From Candidatus Auribacterota bacterium (GTDB lineage: Bacteria; Auribacterota; JAFGBW01; JAFGJP01): a stretch of DNA of 6,998 nt. The position numbers and the translations under genes are program-made. Below are positions 1 to 6,684 of this stretch, piece by piece. Location of the stretch: assembly GCA_016929035.1 (NCBI GenBank), contig JAFGJP010000313.1, positions 1 to 6,998 on the forward strand, in the 5' to 3' direction. Position 1 is the stretch's first letter. Each line of letters starts with the position of its first letter. The notes under the pieces were generated by a model. It was given only the letters and a program-made list of their open reading frames with translations, was not told where the DNA came from and ran no database searches.

Positions 1-401
1 AGGCGGTTAAAGCTTATCTGGGAAGGCCGTATTCCATAGGCGGAACCGTCAGGAGGGGACGCTCTTTGGGGAGGACCTGGGATGTGCGAACAGCGAATAT
101 CGATGTTTCTGAAGAAAAAATGCTCCTCAGCGGTGTTTTTGCCAGCAGGGTCATGATTGAAAAAACAAACAAAGTCTATCCGGGGGTCCTCAGCATAGGA
201 GCGAATCCGACGGTCTCAAAAGAAAAAAATCAAAAAGTCGAGGTCCATATTCTTAATTTCAGCAGAGATCTCTACGGAAAATTTTTAGAGGTTGTTCCGG
301 TGAAAAAGCTGAGAAGGACCCTGAAGTACTCGAATAAAGAAAAACTTATTCAAAGCATTCTGAAAGATATTCAGAGAGCGAAAAAGTTTTTTAACATGTA
401 A
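1..401 (+). CDS. ribF: Bifunctional riboflavin kinase/FAD synthetase RibF, C-terminal part (5' end outside window)
   Basis: The open frame runs in from base 3 (first residues AVKAYLGRPYSIGGTV) to the TAA at 399-401, so the gene is cut by the window edge and its FAD-synthetase (nucleotidyltransferase) half is missing. What remains, about 130 residues, is the flavokinase domain, which phosphorylates riboflavin to FMN with ATP in the cytoplasm. Visible family marks are the LGRPYSI linker, the GRT...TAN nucleotide/Mg loop, GVFASRV, the 'SIGANPTV' strand, and 'VEVHIL' with the conserved catalytic-type Glu, followed by 'RDLYGK' and the C-terminal helix LIQSILKDIQRAKKFF. A TTG at 66 is not the start, since homologous sequence continues upstream. 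Oddity: the usual LGFPTAN reads WDVRTAN here (about bases 78-98), with Thr and Asn kept and Leu-Gly-x-Pro lost. Its place before rpsO matches the conserved infB-rbfA-truB-ribF-rpsO arrangement. Family assignment is firm; full activity is less certain because of the motif. Confidence 0.9.
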   Translation, partial: AVKAYLGRPYSIGGTVRRGRSLGRTWDVRTANIDVSEEKMLLSGVFASRVMIEKTNKVYPGVLSIGANPTVSKEKNQKVEVHILNFSRDLYGKFLEVVPVKKLRRTLKYSNKEKLIQSILKDIQRAKKFFNM

Positions 402-440
402 CATCTTGGTAAAAAGTGAGTTAAGGAACAAAACGCGAAA

Positions 441-469
441 TTACATAAAATCTTATTGAATTATATAAT
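441..469 (+). promoter_or_regulatory. Probable sigma-70 promoter of rpsO (-10 TATAAT)
   Basis: A perfect TATAAT lies at 464-469 in the very AT-rich gap between ribF and rpsO, about 90 bases before the rpsO start. Seventeen bases upstream the hexamer at 441-446 is TTACAT, a poor -35 match, so the call rests on the -10 box, the AT-rich context and the position. A start near 476 would give an rpsO leader of roughly 80 bases. In such AT-rich DNA a TATAAT can occur by chance. The box sits inside an inverted repeat (446-477). Confidence 0.4.
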
Positions 470-477
470 AGATTTTA
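446..477. repeat. 11-bp AT-rich inverted repeat overlapping the rpsO -10 box
   Basis: The left arm TAAAATCT at 446-453 plus ATT at 455-457 (T454 bulged) is complementary to AAT at 467-469 plus AGATTTTA at 470-477, with a 9-base loop (458-466). The right arm contains the end of the TATAAT box. It could be an operator, a weak AU-only RNA hairpin ending ribF transcription, or chance in AT-rich DNA. No GC-rich stem with a clean U-tract is present, so I do not call it a terminator. Confidence 0.45.
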
Positions 478-546
478 ATAAAATATTAAAGCTTTTCTAA
501 CATTATTTTTATAAAGAGATGCTATTTTTTTACTGATATGGATTAT

Positions 547-553
547 AAGGAGG
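547..553 (+). promoter_or_regulatory. Shine-Dalgarno site fixing the rpsO start
   Basis: AAGGAGG at 547-553 is followed by 5 bases and then the ATG at 559. This decides between two in-frame ATGs: the earlier one at 538 would place the Shine-Dalgarno inside the coding region and give an N-terminal extension not found in S15. Confidence 0.85.
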
Positions 554-558
554 GAGTA

Positions 559-828
559 ATGACATTAACAAAAAGGAAAAAAGAGGAAGTCATCGAAAAG
601 TACGGCCTGAACGAGAGTGACACAGGGTCAACGAATGTTCAGGTTGCGCTTTTGACAGAACGGATTAACGAGATAACCGATCATTTGAAGAAGCATAAAA
701 AAGATCATAATTCTCGCAGAGCTCTTCTTAAACTCGTCGGCCAGAGACGGAAGATTCTCAACTACATAAAAAGAACAAAAATTGAAGATTACAAAAAAAT
801 GGTCGAGAGTCTTCACTTGAGAAAATAA
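559..828 (+). CDS. rpsO: 30S ribosomal protein S15
   Basis: S15 binds the central domain of 16S rRNA (helices h20-h22), nucleates assembly of the 30S platform and takes part in the B4 bridge to the large subunit. The product from the ATG at 559 is 89 residues, the usual length of bacterial S15. Visible family marks are the N-terminal helix (LTKRKKEEVIEKYGL), the 'DTGSTNVQVALLTERI' rRNA-binding segment, the 'HLKKHKKDHNSRRALLKLVGQRR' core with the HKKDHxSRR loop, and the 'HLRK' C-terminus close to the family's LGLRK. The start follows a strong AAGGAGG; an in-frame ATG 21 bases upstream is rejected. 'ALLKLVGQRRK' where many bacteria have 'GLLKLVGKRR' resembles chlamydial-type S15 from memory. 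pnp follows after 54 bases, the order conserved from E. coli to Bacillus. In E. coli S15 represses its own mRNA; the sequence here does not show whether that holds. Confidence 0.97.
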   Translation: MTLTKRKKEEVIEKYGLNESDTGSTNVQVALLTERINEITDHLKKHKKDHNSRRALLKLVGQRRKILNYIKRTKIEDYKKMVESLHLRK

Positions 829-836
829 ACAGTTTG

Positions 837-870
837 ATGAAAAGCATTATTTTTCTCATTCAAATGAAAA
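837..870 (+). promoter_or_regulatory. Two mutually exclusive AU hairpins in the rpsO-pnp gap
   Basis: The octamer ATGAAAAG occurs at 837-844 and again at 864-871. The strand between them, TTT-C-TCAT at 852-859, can pair with either copy: with 837-843 (loop 844-851) or with 864-870 (loop 860-863), each a 7-bp stem with C855 bulged. The second form covers the start of the pnp Shine-Dalgarno AAGGA (869-873). The stems are AU-rich and weak, so a regulatory role is speculative. This is also where E. coli has its rpsO terminator and RNase III hairpin; nothing that strong is visible here. Confidence 0.3.
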
Positions 871-882
871 GGAATTATTGAT

Positions 883-2982
883 ATGGAGCATTCTGTTGTC
901 TTTGAGCTGGCAGGCAGGGAAATTGAAATTTCAACCGGAAGGATGGCAAAACAGGCTGATGGGTCAGTAACTGTCAGGATGGCTGACACCGTTGTCTTGG
1001 CGACGGCTGTCGCTGAAAGCGAGCCTCGCGAAGGCGTTGATTTCTTTCCACTGACAGTTGATTACCGCGAAAAGAGTTCAGCGGTCGGGCGCTTCCCCGG
1101 AGGCTATATTAAGCGCGAAGGAAGGCCGACGGAGAAAGAAATCCTGACATCCCGCCTTACAGACCGCCCTATACGGCCGCTTTTCCCGGATGATTATTTA
1201 TGTGAAGTTCAGGTCATGACAAGCGTTCTTTCTGCGGATGAAGAGAACGACCCTGACATCCTTTCCATTATCGGCGCATCAGCTGCTCTTTGCATCAGCG
1301 ATATCCCTTTCAGCGGACCTGTCGGCGCTGTTCGCGTTGGAATGATCGAAGGACAGTTTGTCGTTAACCCGACGTATGAGCAGATGAAGAAAAGCAGGAT
1401 GGATGTCGTTTTAGCAGCAACAGAAAAGGGATTGGTCATGGTGGAAGGGAGCGCGCAGGTCGTTTCCGAGGAATGCCTTTTTGACGCGCTTATGACAGGA
1501 TTTCAGGCTGCTCAGCTCATCATCAAAGCTCAGCATGAGCTAAGGGAGAAAGCCGGCAGGGAAAAAAGACCTTTTGAGTCCGTTCTTCAAGCAGATGATC
1601 AGCTTGCGGGAAGGATCAAAGAGCTGGCGCTTCCGGGACTGGCGGAAGCATTGAAGATCAAAGAAAAGAAAGGCCGAAGCGAGACGATAAAAGATATTTT
1701 TACTGCTGTGCTTGAAAAAATAAAAGAAGAAAAAGAAGATACGCAGGCTTCTGTTGTCGGCTGTTATTTTCATGAGCTGGAGAGAAAAACAGCCAGGGAC
1801 ATCATTTTGAACGAAAACGTTCGGTGTGACGGACGCGGTCTTGCCGAGATCAGACCGATTGTCTGCGAAGTCGGGTTGCTTCCCAGGACGCACGGTTCTG
1901 CCCTTTTTACCAGAGGGGAGACCCAGGCGCTCGTGATGACGACTCTCGGCGGTGCCGGTGATACGCAGCGGCTTGAGTCTTATGAAGGAGAGACAGAGAA
2001 ATTCTTTATGCTGCATTATAATTTTCCTCCTTTCAGCGTAGGCGAAATACGGCCTGTGCGCGGGCCTGGTCGAAGAGAGATAGGCCACGGTATGCTGGCT
2101 GAAAGAGCACTTTATGCTGTTCTGCCCGACAATAATAGTTTTCCCTATACCATCAGGATCGTATCAGACATTCTCGAATCCAACGGATCTTCCTCCATGG
2201 CGTCTGTCTGCGGGGGATGCCTTTCGTTGATGGATGCCGGCGTTCCCATCAAGGCAACTGTTGCTGGAATTGCCATGGGTCTCGTTATCGAGGGTGGGAA
2301 GCACGCCGTTCTTTCCGATATTCTCGGCCTTGAAGACCATCTCGGCGATATGGATTTCAAAGTGGCCGGAACCCGAGAAGGCATAACGGCTATTCAGATG
2401 GATCTAAAGATCGACAGCATCGATAAGAATATACTCAAACAGGCTCTTCAGCAGGCTAAAGAAGGTCGTCTGCATATACTCGATGTCATGGAAAGGACTC
2501 TGGCGAAACCCAGAAGCAATATTTCCAAATATGCTCCGAAGATTATGACCACGACTGTTCCCAAGGATAAAATTGGTCTTGTCATTGGCCCTGGCGGCTC
2601 AACGATTAAAAAGCTCATTGAGAAATACAAAGTGGAGATCGATATCAGCGATGACGGGCTGGTTTCCGTTTACTCAACCGTTGAGTCTGATATCAACGGA
2701 GCCATAGAGGAAATCAAGCTCATGACAGCTGAAATAGAAAAGGGGAAAACTTACAAGGCGACCGTGAAAAAGATCGTTGATTTTGGAGCTTTTGTCGAAG
2801 TTTTGCCGGGGAAAGAGGGTCTTGTCCATATTTCACGCATTGCCAACTACCGCGTGAACCGCGTGGAAGATGAAATGAAAGTCGGCGACCAGTTCAACGT
2901 GAAATGCATCGACATTGATGACAAAGGTCGCTGTGTTCTGAGCAAAAAGGATGCAGATAACGAACTGGCCAGTGGTTCATGA
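883..2982 (+). CDS. pnp: Polyribonucleotide nucleotidyltransferase (PNPase)
   Basis: PNPase is a trimeric 3'-5' exoribonuclease that uses phosphate to release nucleoside diphosphates, and can also add 3' tails; in many bacteria it is part of the RNA degradosome. The 699-residue product has full family length. Domains in order: first RNase PH core (about 1-140, with 'RFPGGYIKREGRPTE' and 'SRLTDRPIRPLFP'), all-helical linker (about 145-300, lysine/glutamate-rich near 258-287), second RNase PH core (about 310-545), KH domain (about 553-612, GxxG loop as GPGG at 569-572), and S1 domain (about 620-690, 'VDFGAFVEV...GLVHIS'). The second core keeps the phosphate-binding 'SNGSSSMASVCGG' (433-445) and the catalytic acid/metal residues equivalent to E. 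coli D486, D492 and K494, here D485, D491 and K493 in 'EDHLGDMDFKVAGT'. The ATG at 883 is 9 bases after AAGGA. The stop overlaps the uppP start by four bases (ATGA). No defect is visible. Confidence 0.98.
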   Translation: MEHSVVFELAGREIEISTGRMAKQADGSVTVRMADTVVLATAVAESEPREGVDFFPLTVDYREKSSAVGRFPGGYIKREGRPTEKEILTSRLTDRPIRPLFPDDYLCEVQVMTSVLSADEENDPDILSIIGASAALCISDIPFSGPVGAVRVGMIEGQFVVNPTYEQMKKSRMDVVLAATEKGLVMVEGSAQVVSEECLFDALMTGFQAAQLIIKAQHELREKAGREKRPFESVLQADDQLAGRIKELALPGLAEALKIKEKKGRSETIKDIFTAVLEKIKEEKEDTQASVVGCYFHELERKTARDIILNENVRCDGRGLAEIRPIVCEVGLLPRTHGSALFTRGETQALVMTTLGGAGDTQRLESYEGETEKFFMLHYNFPPFSVGEIRPVRGPGRREIGHGMLAERALYAVLPDNNSFPYTIRIVSDILESNGSSSMASVCGGCLSLMDAGVPIKATVAGIAMGLVIEGGKHAVLSDILGLEDHLGDMDFKVAGTREGITAIQMDLKIDSIDKNILKQALQQAKEGRLHILDVMERTLAKPRSNISKYAPKIMTTTVPKDKIGLVIGPGGSTIKKLIEKYKVEIDISDDGLVSVYSTVESDINGAIEEIKLMTAEIEKGKTYKATVKKIVDFGAFVEVLPGKEGLVHISRIANYRVNRVEDEMKVGDQFNVKCIDIDDKGRCVLSKKDADNELASGS
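2962..2978 (+). promoter_or_regulatory. Small imperfect hairpin directly before the uppP start
   Basis: GAAC at 2962-2965 pairs with GTTC at 2975-2978; two G-T wobbles (2966/2974, 2967/2973) can extend the stem to 6 bp around a 5-base loop. It ends on the base before the uppP ATG and lies within the last pnp codons, where a Shine-Dalgarno would be expected but is absent. A ribosome finishing pnp would open it, which fits termination-reinitiation. Visible but short, so the role is inference. Confidence 0.35.
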
Positions 2983-3782
2983 GTGAAGCAGGATTTCTTG
3001 ACTATCTCGTGTTTTCCGTTCTTCAAGGCGTGACCGAATTTCTTCCTGTCAGCAGTTCAGGGCATCTGGTTTTGTATAATAAACTTTTTCCTTCTCCTCT
3101 TCACTCGATGTCATTTGATATTTTTTTGCATTTTGCAACATTTCTCGCCATCGTTGTTTTTTTCTTTAAAAATATTGCCAGGCTTTTCACAGCTCAAAAA
3201 AACTGGATTATTTTCATATTGGCCGGCACTGTCCCTGTAGGCGCCGTGGGCGTCATCTCAAAGATTTATTTGGAGAACTATCTGGAAAACATGCCTCTTC
3301 CGTACCTCAGCGTCATGTTTCTTGTAACATCTGTTTTTGTTTTTCTAGGAGGAAGGAAGATGAACGATTCGTCTGCCCTCAGCCCGTCGGGCGGTCGCTT
3401 GACCCTCAGGCATGCTTGCATTATCGGATTATTTCAGGCAGTGGCTGTTTTGCCCGGCGTCTCCCGCTCAGGCATCACCATATCTTCAGCGCTTCTCCTT
3501 GGCATCGATCCGGTCACCTCTTTTGTCTTCTCTTTTCTTTTGTCGCTACCCGCTATTGCAGGGGCCTTTGTTATTGATTTTTGTCAAAATTCCTGCTCTT
3601 TGCCCGAAGGGAATCCCGGCATGCTGGCCCTTTCTTTTTTCCTGTCTTTCGCCGTAGGTATTGTTTCTCTTTTTTTATTGAAGAACACCCTTGTGAGAAA
3701 GACGTACCGATATTTTTCCTATTATACGGCCGGGTTGGCGATTACAGTGCTTGTCTATTTTTTCCTGAAATCAGGCTGTTGA
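2979..3782 (+). CDS. uppP: Undecaprenyl-diphosphatase, UppP/BacA family
   Basis: This integral membrane enzyme dephosphorylates undecaprenyl pyrophosphate to the monophosphate, recycling the lipid carrier of peptidoglycan and other surface polymers; overproduction gives bacitracin resistance. The 267-residue product has normal length (E. coli 273). Both family signatures are present: (E/Q)xxxE as Q16-GVT-E20 running into 'FLPVSSSGH' (His29), and 'PGVSRSGIT' at 159-167 with the essential Arg163. The Gln at 16, where E. coli has Glu17, is an accepted variant. Hydrophobic segments are visible near 46-63, 74-94, 108-124, 145-160, 180-200, 215-235 and 246-264. The two signatures lie in the two inverted repeat halves typical of the family. 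The ATG at 2979 overlaps the pnp stop and has no Shine-Dalgarno in the bases before it, so translation is probably coupled to pnp. The coding strand is rich in T runs (several T7), as expected from Phe/Leu/Val codons. Confidence 0.95.
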   Translation: MSEAGFLDYLVFSVLQGVTEFLPVSSSGHLVLYNKLFPSPLHSMSFDIFLHFATFLAIVVFFFKNIARLFTAQKNWIIFILAGTVPVGAVGVISKIYLENYLENMPLPYLSVMFLVTSVFVFLGGRKMNDSSALSPSGGRLTLRHACIIGLFQAVAVLPGVSRSGITISSALLLGIDPVTSFVFSFLLSLPAIAGAFVIDFCQNSCSLPEGNPGMLALSFFLSFAVGIVSLFLLKNTLVRKTYRYFSYYTAGLAITVLVYFFLKSGC

Positions 3783-3821
3783 TTTGTTAAAAGACATTCT
3801 CTATATTTATCTATTTTAAAC

Positions 3822-3850
3822 TTGAAAAAACAGGCGAGGGGTGCTAAAAT
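3822..3850 (+). promoter_or_regulatory. Sigma-70 promoter of ppdK with extended -10
   Basis: The -35 box TTGAAA (3822-3827, 5 of 6 to TTGACA) is separated by exactly 17 bases from the -10 box TAAAAT (3845-3850, 5 of 6 to TATAAT), and a TG at 3842-3843 gives an extended -10. Transcription would begin near 3857, leaving a leader of about 65 bases before the ppdK ATG at 3922. This is the most complete promoter match in the window and suggests ppdK is transcribed independently of pnp-uppP. Confidence 0.75.
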
Positions 3851-3868
3851 CCGAGCCTAATTGTTTAA

Positions 3869-3897
3869 CAGATTTATCCTGTAAATCCAGATTCATC
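3869..3897 (+). repeat. Hairpin and direct repeat in the ppdK leader
   Basis: CAGATTTATC at 3869-3878 is repeated with one change as CAGATTCATC at 3888-3897. Within it, GATTTA (3871-3876) and TAAATC (3882-3887) form a perfect 6-bp stem with loop TCCTG. The phrase ATCCTGTAAATCC is, from memory, of a type repeated between genes in many environmental bacterial genomes; this window contains only this occurrence. It could be a small intergenic repeat copy or a leader element. Confidence 0.4.
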
Positions 3898-3909
3898 ACT
3901 ATTTATTAA

Positions 3910-3916
3910 AAGGAGG
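3910..3916 (+). promoter_or_regulatory. Shine-Dalgarno site of ppdK
   Basis: AAGGAGG at 3910-3916 with 5 A's before the ATG at 3922. It is the anti-Shine-Dalgarno consensus at ideal spacing and fixes the start; the upstream promoter suggests high expression. Confidence 0.85.
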
Positions 3917-3921
3917 AAAAA

Positions 3922-6648
3922 ATGGCGAAGAAGTATGTGTACAGCTTTGGAGGAGGAAAAGCTGACGGAAATGAAAGCATGAAAAATCTTCTTGGTGGGA
4001 AGGGAGCTAATCTGGCAGAAATGGCAGGACATCCAAAGCTCAAACTTCCCGTTCCTCCCGGTTTCACTATCACAACAGATGTGTGCACGTATTATTATCA
4101 GAATAAAAAGTCTTACCCCAAGGAGCTTAAGGGACAGGTTGAAAAGGCGTTGTCTCAGGTCGAAAAGATCATGGACAAAAAATTCGGCGATGCAAGGAAC
4201 CCCCTTCTTGTTTCTGTCCGCTCCGGCGCCAGGAAGTCCATGCCCGGCATGATGGAAACCGTTCTTAACGTAGGTCTGACGAGCAGGACCATACCCGGGC
4301 TTATTCAGCAGTCGGGAAGCGAGCGCTTTGTCTACGATGCCTATAGAAGGCTTATCATGATGTATTCTGATGTTGTCATGGAAAAGGCTGCAGGCATAGA
4401 GCCGGAAAGCGATGAGCTCGGCATCAGGCGGCAGATGGAAAAAATCATGAGCGATGTAAAAAAGAAAAAAGGCGTCAAGTTGGACACCGAGCTGAACGTA
4501 GAGGATCTCAGGAGCCTTTGCGAGCGGTTCAAGGGCAAAGTCAAAGACGTTCTCGGCAAAGAATTTCCCGATGATCCCATGAAGCAGCTCTGGGGAGCCG
4601 TCGGAGCGGTTTTTTCTTCGTGGAACGGCAAGAGGGCGGTGTCCTACAGGCGCATAGAAAATATACCTGATGAGTGGGGGACAGCTGTCAATGTTCAGAC
4701 AATGGTCTTTGGCAACATGGGCGATGATTCGGCGACAGGAGTCGCTTTTACCCGAAACCCGGCTACCGGAGAAAACAAGTTTTACGGCGAGTATCTTGTG
4801 AATGCCCAGGGAGAGGATGTTGTTGCCGGCACAAGAACGCCCAACCCGATTAATGAACATTCCAAGTCAGATCAGTCCAGTCATCTTGTAACGCTTGAAA
4901 AAGCCATGCCTGAAATATACAAGCAACTTGACAGCATTCAGAAAAGGCTTGAGAAGCATTACAAGGACATGATGGACGTCGAGTTTACCATTGAAAAAGG
5001 TCGTCTTTTCATGCTGCAGTGCCGCGTTGGCAAGAGAACAAGCGCTGCTGCCTTGAAGATGGCCATGGATATGTCCAGTGAAAAGCTGATCAACAAGAAC
5101 CAGCTGGTTATGCGCCTGACCCCGGAGCAGCTCGATATCTTGCTCCATCCCATAATTGATCCAAAGGAGGAGGCGAAGGCGCTTCAATTAGCCCATGGTC
5201 TTCCGGCTGGTCCAGGCGGAGCGACAGGGCAGGTTGTGTTCAGCTCTCAGGATGCTGTTGAATGGGCTGAGCAGGGCAAAAAAGTCATTCTGGTACGTGA
5301 AGAGACAAACCCTGAAGATGTCGAGGGCATGAGGGCTGCGCAGGCGATTCTGACAGCCAGAGGAGGGATGACATCTCATGCAGCACTGGTTGCCCGAGGA
5401 TGGGGAAAATGCTGCATCGTGGGTTGCGGAGAGATTGAGATCAACTACGCAAAGAAAGAATTTATGGTGGGCGAAAATACTGTCCGGGAAGGAGAATGGA
5501 TTTCACTGAATGGAACAAGAGGCAACGTCTATAAGGGAAATCTGCCCATGCTGAGCGGAGCCGAAGAAAATGTGCTTCTCGACAAGTTTCTCAAGATCTG
5601 CGATTCTGTGCGCAGATTGAAGATCCGCACGAATGCCGATACTCCGGCAGATGCCGGCAAAGCCAGAAGCTTTGGAGCAGAAGGGATAGGTCTTTTCCGC
5701 ACAGAGCACATGTTTTACGGAGAAGGTTCTGAAGAGCCGCTGTTTCTTCTCAGGAAAATGATCCTTTCAAAGAGCCTGGATGAAAGAAAGGCCGCTCTTG
5801 ATGAGCTTTTCACGTTCGTCAAGAAGGATATCATGGGAACAATGGATGTGATGAACGGCCTTCCTGTGACCATAAGGCTGCTGGACCCGCCTCTCCATGA
5901 GTTTGTTCCGCATGATAAGGAGCAGCTCGTGAAGCTGGGAGACAGCCTCGGCGTCAGCGTTGAAGAGCTGGAGAAAAGGGCCTCTCTTCTCAGAGAGTCG
6001 AACCCCATGATGGGACACCGGGGTGTCAGGCTCGGGATAACCTACCCGGAAATCACGGAAATGCAGGTGAGAGCCATTCTCGAGGCGTCGGCAGAACTCA
6101 TCAAAAAAGGAAAAAAGGTCTACCCGGAGATCATGGTGCCGGTCGTCTGTACGGAAAAGGAGCTTGTTTTCCAGAAAGCGATCGCAGACAAAGTCTACGC
6201 AGAAGTTTTAAAGAAATACGGCATGAAAAAGATACCTTACCTTTTCGGAACCATGATAGAGATCCCGCGTGCAGCTCTGACAGCCGGCAAGATAGCCGAA
6301 GTGGCCGAATTCTTCTCCTACGGAACAAATGATCTGACGCAGATGGGATTCGGTTTTTCGCGTGACGATATTGGAGGATTCCTTGTTGATTATCTGCGCA
6401 AAAAGATCCTTCCGGCAGACCCGTTCCAGACAGTTGATATCGAAGGCATCGGGGAGTTGATCGAAATAGGGATCAAAAGGGGAAGAAAAACGCGCAAGGA
6501 CCTTAAAGTCGGTATCTGCGGCGAGCACGGCGGAGAGCCGAAGAGTGTTTCATTCTGTCACCGGGTGGGCATGAATTACGTCAGCTGTTCGCCTTACCGT
6601 GTTCCTATTGCCCGTCTGGCTGCAGCTCAGGCGGTGCTTGAAAAGTAA
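3922..6648 (+). CDS. ppdK: Pyruvate, phosphate dikinase
   Basis: PPDK interconverts ATP + pyruvate + phosphate and AMP + PEP + PPi in the cytoplasm; it can serve gluconeogenesis or act in the glycolytic direction in place of pyruvate kinase. The 908-residue product is complete, slightly longer than the Clostridium symbiosum enzyme (about 874). The N-terminal ATP-grasp nucleotide domain spans about 1-380, with 'GGKGANLAEM' (26-35), 'SVRSGARKSMPGMMETVLN' (98-116) and 'LQCRVGKR' (365-372). The phosphohistidine domain (about 415-540) carries 'GGMTSHAALVARGWG' (481-495), where His486 is the phosphoryl carrier and Thr484 matches the Thr targeted by the plant regulatory protein. The C-terminal PEP/pyruvate TIM barrel (about 555-908) has 'GLFRTEHMF' (Arg593), 'IRLLDPPLHEF' (Arg652), 'GTMIEIPRAALTA' (Glu780), 'GTNDLTQM' (Asn803, Asp804) and 'GICGEHGG' (Cys866). 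All key residues are present. It has its own promoter and Shine-Dalgarno; a sigma factor follows after 95 bases. The extra length appears to lie partly in the loop near 310-325. Confidence 0.98.
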   Translation: MAKKYVYSFGGGKADGNESMKNLLGGKGANLAEMAGHPKLKLPVPPGFTITTDVCTYYYQNKKSYPKELKGQVEKALSQVEKIMDKKFGDARNPLLVSVRSGARKSMPGMMETVLNVGLTSRTIPGLIQQSGSERFVYDAYRRLIMMYSDVVMEKAAGIEPESDELGIRRQMEKIMSDVKKKKGVKLDTELNVEDLRSLCERFKGKVKDVLGKEFPDDPMKQLWGAVGAVFSSWNGKRAVSYRRIENIPDEWGTAVNVQTMVFGNMGDDSATGVAFTRNPATGENKFYGEYLVNAQGEDVVAGTRTPNPINEHSKSDQSSHLVTLEKAMPEIYKQLDSIQKRLEKHYKDMMDVEFTIEKGRLFMLQCRVGKRTSAAALKMAMDMSSEKLINKNQLVMRLTPEQLDILLHPIIDPKEEAKALQLAHGLPAGPGGATGQVVFSSQDAVEWAEQGKKVILVREETNPEDVEGMRAAQAILTARGGMTSHAALVARGWGKCCIVGCGEIEINYAKKEFMVGENTVREGEWISLNGTRGNVYKGNLPMLSGAEENVLLDKFLKICDSVRRLKIRTNADTPADAGKARSFGAEGIGLFRTEHMFYGEGSEEPLFLLRKMILSKSLDERKAALDELFTFVKKDIMGTMDVMNGLPVTIRLLDPPLHEFVPHDKEQLVKLGDSLGVSVEELEKRASLLRESNPMMGHRGVRLGITYPEITEMQVRAILEASAELIKKGKKVYPEIMVPVVCTEKELVFQKAIADKVYAEVLKKYGMKKIPYLFGTMIEIPRAALTAGKIAEVAEFFSYGTNDLTQMGFGFSRDDIGGFLVDYLRKKILPADPFQTVDIEGIGELIEIGIKRGRKTRKDLKVGICGEHGGEPKSVSFCHRVGMNYVSCSPYRVPIARLAAAQAVLEK

Positions 6649-6684
6649 AGGAATTTTCAGCAGAAAACGGTGTTTGATTCGACG

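Noticed and set aside
16..401. ribF remnant as a pseudogene
   Set aside because: Despite the odd motif, the frame is open to the normal C-terminus and every other conserved block, including the catalytic Glu strand, is intact.
538..558. Upstream in-frame ATG as the rpsO start
   Set aside because: The Shine-Dalgarno AAGGAGG lies inside this stretch and the ATG at 559 gives the exact 89-residue family length.
1540..2088. A 182-codon open frame on the - strand within pnp
   Set aside because: It lies opposite the PNPase linker and second core, with low-complexity Phe runs created by the complement of Lys/Glu codons; no family features.
3768..3785. A 6-bp stem (AAATCA/TGATTT) across the uppP stop codon as a terminator
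   Set aside because: The stem is AU-rich and no U-tract follows, so it does not fit an intrinsic terminator.
3412..3790. Two overlapping + strand open frames (81 and 69 codons) inside uppP
   Set aside because: They are out-of-frame readings of the uppP membrane segments, including the conserved PGVSRSG signature, and show no start signals.
3874..4860. A 328-codon open frame on the - strand opposite the 5' third of ppdK
   Set aside because: It is entirely antisense to a fully conserved enzyme, has no recognisable domain, is rich in Cys/His/Phe as expected from the complement of ppdK codons, and has no Shine-Dalgarno or promoter.
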